Shown here: positions 62,339 to 64,000 of the stretch, piece after piece
Position numbering within the stretch: the first letter of the stretch is position 1
Layout: every line of letters begins with the position of its first letter
NCBI GenBank assembly: GCA_019637645.1
Contig: JAHBVH010000013.1
Span: 1 to 64,000 of the forward strand
Length of the DNA: 64,000 bases
Direction of reading: 5' to 3'
Source: Caldilineaceae bacterium
GTDB lineage: Bacteria; Chloroflexota; Anaerolineae; Caldilineales; Caldilineaceae
Notes under the pieces: generated by a model
The model's input: the letters and a program-made list of their open reading frames with translations, nothing else
Databases searched by the model: none
Told to the model about the DNA's origin: nothing
Translations under genes and position numbers: made by a program

Positions 62339-63340
62339 TCAATCTGAATAAGTCAGTAACACTTTCCCAGTCGCTCCGGCGGCCATCAAACGAAAGGCTT
62401 CGTCCGCCTGGGCGAGGGGGAAGTGATGGGTGATCAAACTGCCGATGGGCAGCCCCTGACGATAGAGGTTCAACATGGCGGGATATTCGTTAAAATGGTA
62501 GTACCAAGAGCCAACCGCGGTAATATCGCGTCGGATAAAATCGTCACTGGGCGAAAGCGGCAGGGCGGGCTGTTCCCCATTAAAGACCACGGTGCCGGCC
62601 ATACGCACCGCAGCAAAGCACTGTTTGGCCGTCTCCGGTCGCCCCGCGGCCTCCAGGCAGACATCCGCGCCTTTGCCGCCAGTCAAGGCCCGGATCGCGG
62701 CCACCACGTCGCGGTCCGCCCCGGCTTGGACAACGTGCTGCGCGCCCAACTCGGTGGCTAGCTCCAGGCGGGTGGGGGAAACATCCACGGCGATGACCGT
62801 CCGCCCCTGATAACGTTGCATGAGCAGATTGCCCAACCCAATCGGCCCTGCGCCAAAAATGGCAACTGTTTCAATCGCCGGATCTTGTAGCTTTAAGGAG
62901 GTATGATAGGGTACGCCAAAGCCGTCACCGGTGATCAGCACGCCCACGTCCCAACCAACCTCAGCGGGCAAGGGGTGGCAGGCATGCGCGGCAATGACAA
63001 AGCGTTCGGCGTGCATGTTGCCATAAAATTTCCGCGCGGGACACCAGGTATAGCGTCCCTGGGTACATTCGGCACAGTGCCCACAACCACTGATCGCGCT
63101 GACCCCAACCCGCTGGCCGACCTGGAGAGAGGTTACGCCCGCGCCTAATTGGGCCACAAGGCCCACCGCTTCATGGCCGCTGTTGCCTTGGGGGCTACCG
63201 GCCCCGCGGTAGCTCTTCATTTCGCTGCCACATAATGCCGAGACCTGAGTGGCAACGACCACTTCACCGGGACCCGGTTCGGGTTCGGGTACATCCACCA
63301 GCGTGACCTGGGCGTCCCCTTGCATTCGTACCGATTGCAT
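62339..63340 (-). CDS. zinc-dependent MDR alcohol/sugar dehydrogenase
   Basis: 333 residues. Catalytic zinc ligands are Cys in VSALCGSEMK (about 37) and His-Glu in NSGHEAVG; the structural zinc lobe has four Cys in SGCGHCAECTQGRYTWC. The NAD motif is AIFGAGPIGLGN. It resembles the threonine/sorbitol/galactitol dehydrogenase branch. The CGSEMK version differs from the common CGSDxH, so substrate choice may be unusual. ATG 63340 is the start; the hairpin at 63474-63538 lies upstream and belongs to the previous gene. Confidence 0.9.
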   Translation of the reverse strand: MQSVRMQGDAQVTLVDVPEPEPGPGEVVVATQVSALCGSEMKSYRGAGSPQGNSGHEAVGLVAQLGAGVTSLQVGQRVGVSAISGCGHCAECTQGRYTWCPARKFYGNMHAERFVIAAHACHPLPAEVGWDVGVLITGDGFGVPYHTSLKLQDPAIETVAIFGAGPIGLGNLLMQRYQGRTVIAVDVSPTRLELATELGAQHVVQAGADRDVVAAIRALTGGKGADVCLEAAGRPETAKQCFAAVRMAGTVVFNGEQPALPLSPSDDFIRRDITAVGSWYYHFNEYPAMLNLYRQGLPIGSLITHHFPLAQADEAFRLMAAGATGKVLLTYSD

Positions 63341-63457
63341 AAGTGTTCCTATCTATTATGGCTTTTGCCTTGTTGCGTGTCGAGGCTCTGCTTTGGTTGT
63401 TGGTTGAGAACAAACTGGGAACCAGGATCATACCACGAGCGCACGGTTGTCGCCAGC

Positions 63458-63471
63458 AGGGATTAATCCCT
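63458..63471. repeat. 14-bp perfect palindrome
   Basis: AGGGATTAATCCCT is self-complementary and is flanked by AGC and TGCT. It sits between the ADH gene and the 28-bp hairpin, in the ADH promoter region, and could be an operator. Confidence 0.5.
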
Positions 63472-63473
63472 CT

Positions 63474-63538
63474 GCTAACAAAGAGAAGCCGCCGCGGCGG
63501 CTGCAATCAAGCCGCTGCGGCGGCTTCTCTTTGTTAGC
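63474..63538 (-). terminator. 28-bp hairpin after the right-edge surface-protein gene
   Basis: The 28 bases at 63474-63501 (GCTAACAAAGAGAAGCC and on) pair with 63511-63538 at 27 positions around nine bases. It lies 30 bp after the stop of the leftward gene at 63569 and before the ADH gene, so it is a likely terminator. A small palindrome GCAGTTTTAACTGC follows at 63541-63554. Confidence 0.75.
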
Positions 63539-63568
63539 GTGCAGTTTTAACTGCGTCTGCTGTTGTTG

Positions 63569-64000
63569 CTACGGCGTCATCAGCAGGGGCAAATAGAGCT
63601 GGATCGGTTGGATCGGTGGGGGTGCAACTTGGATGGTGCCGCCTGTGGCTTGGGCAGGAATACTTCTACCGCTTTGGCTGCCTAAGGAAGGCGGTGTATG
63701 GGCGGCAAAGTCAATCGTACTTGTCACGGGTGACGCTTCTACCAGCGGCTTCGCGATCAAGGTGACTGTCAACAAAACACCGTCGGTCAGTGTGGCGGGT
63801 TCCGCCGCCATATCGGTCAGAAAGAGGCTGATGGTTTCCGCGGTGTGGGTAACGGTGATCCAAGGTTGGTTGGCGAGCGGTGGCGCTGTCCACGTCACCG
63901 CGTCGGGGATCGTGTCACCGTTCTGATCGGTGGGGTCGAAAGTGAAATGCGCGCTATCGAACTGTACGACAAACGCGGCCGCCGCGAGGGCCTGGCCCTG
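63569..64000 (-). CDS. C-terminal part of a secreted protein with cohesin-like domain
   Basis: The frame is open to the right edge, so only the last 143 residues are seen. VVQFDSAHFTFDPTDQNGD and TIPDAVTW, LFLTDMAAEPATLTDGVLL, TVTLIAKP and SGRSIPAQATGGTIQV follow the strand pattern of cohesin-type domains. A proline-rich stretch (APPPIQPIQ) leads to the tail LYLPLLMTP, the third Tyr-Leu-Pro tail in the window. An inner GTG at 63898 is not the start. Probably a cell-surface protein; the N-terminal function is unknown. Confidence 0.75.
   Translation of the reverse strand, partial: QGQALAAAAFVVQFDSAHFTFDPTDQNGDTIPDAVTWTAPPLANQPWITVTHTAETISLFLTDMAAEPATLTDGVLLTVTLIAKPLVEASPVTSTIDFAAHTPPSLGSQSGRSIPAQATGGTIQVAPPPIQPIQLYLPLLMTP

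Noticed and set aside
63898..63898. Start codon of the right-edge gene at 63898
   Set aside because: The frame stays open upstream to the window edge and the cohesin-like strands continue through it.

Overview
The window looks like chromosomal DNA of a Chloroflexota bacterium (Anaerolineae/Caldilineales-like). This is an inference from style, not a database match. The signs are: several ABC operons with Tat-type or lipoprotein substrate-binding proteins and no cognate ATPase, very large secreted proteins with Thr/Pro-rich linkers and a Tyr-Leu-Pro tail, a giant SARP-NTPase-TPR regulator, many intergenic palindromes, and moderately high GC. I see no rRNA, tRNA, CRISPR array, transposase or phage gene.

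Layout. 1-4695 (-): a secreted RHS/YD-repeat protein running off the left edge. 5052-12180 (+): a LacI regulator with its own promoter and operator, then a sugar ABC importer (binding protein, two permeases), an alpha/beta-hydrolase esterase and a ferritin-like di-iron protein. 12374-13162 (+): a small unknown protein and a broken C39-type peptidase. 13260-19092 (-): a five-gene oligopeptide-type ABC importer. 19093-20280: a 1.2-kb divergent control region. 20281-28717 (+): a second sugar ABC importer followed by catabolic genes (SDR, phytanoyl-CoA-dioxygenase-like, two Gfo/Idh/MocA proteins, an M19 dipeptidase-like protein). 28767-42019: further carbohydrate-type enzymes (epimerase, galactonate-dehydratase-like enolase, class-V aminotransferase, SelA-like PLP enzyme, SDR, amidohydrolase), with an ABC-2 exporter, a decayed HigBA module, a dimethylformamidase-like protein and an intact HicBA pair among them. 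43344-45539 (+): an SF1 helicase with a NERD-like N terminus behind a strong promoter and a long leader. 46170-49692 (+): a third sugar ABC importer, convergent with a SARP regulator (49740-52988, -). 53363-58695 (+): a small protein and a 1653-residue cadherin/DUF4397-type surface protein. 59095-63340: LysE exporter, NADP-glutamate dehydrogenase and two MDR oxidoreductases. The right edge cuts a cohesin-like surface protein.

How it works together. Most of the window serves uptake and breakdown of sugar-like compounds. Three family-1 importers probably share an ATPase encoded elsewhere. Their neighbours are oxidoreductases, a dehydratase, PLP enzymes and hydrolases suited to unusual sugars or sugar acids. 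Every binding-protein/permease junction carries a different inverted repeat, which suggests post-transcriptional tuning of binding-protein excess. The intergenic DNA holds at least two dispersed palindromic repeat families with compensatory changes in their stems, and three otherwise unrelated secreted proteins share a Tyr-Leu-Pro motif that may be an uncharacterised surface-sorting signal.
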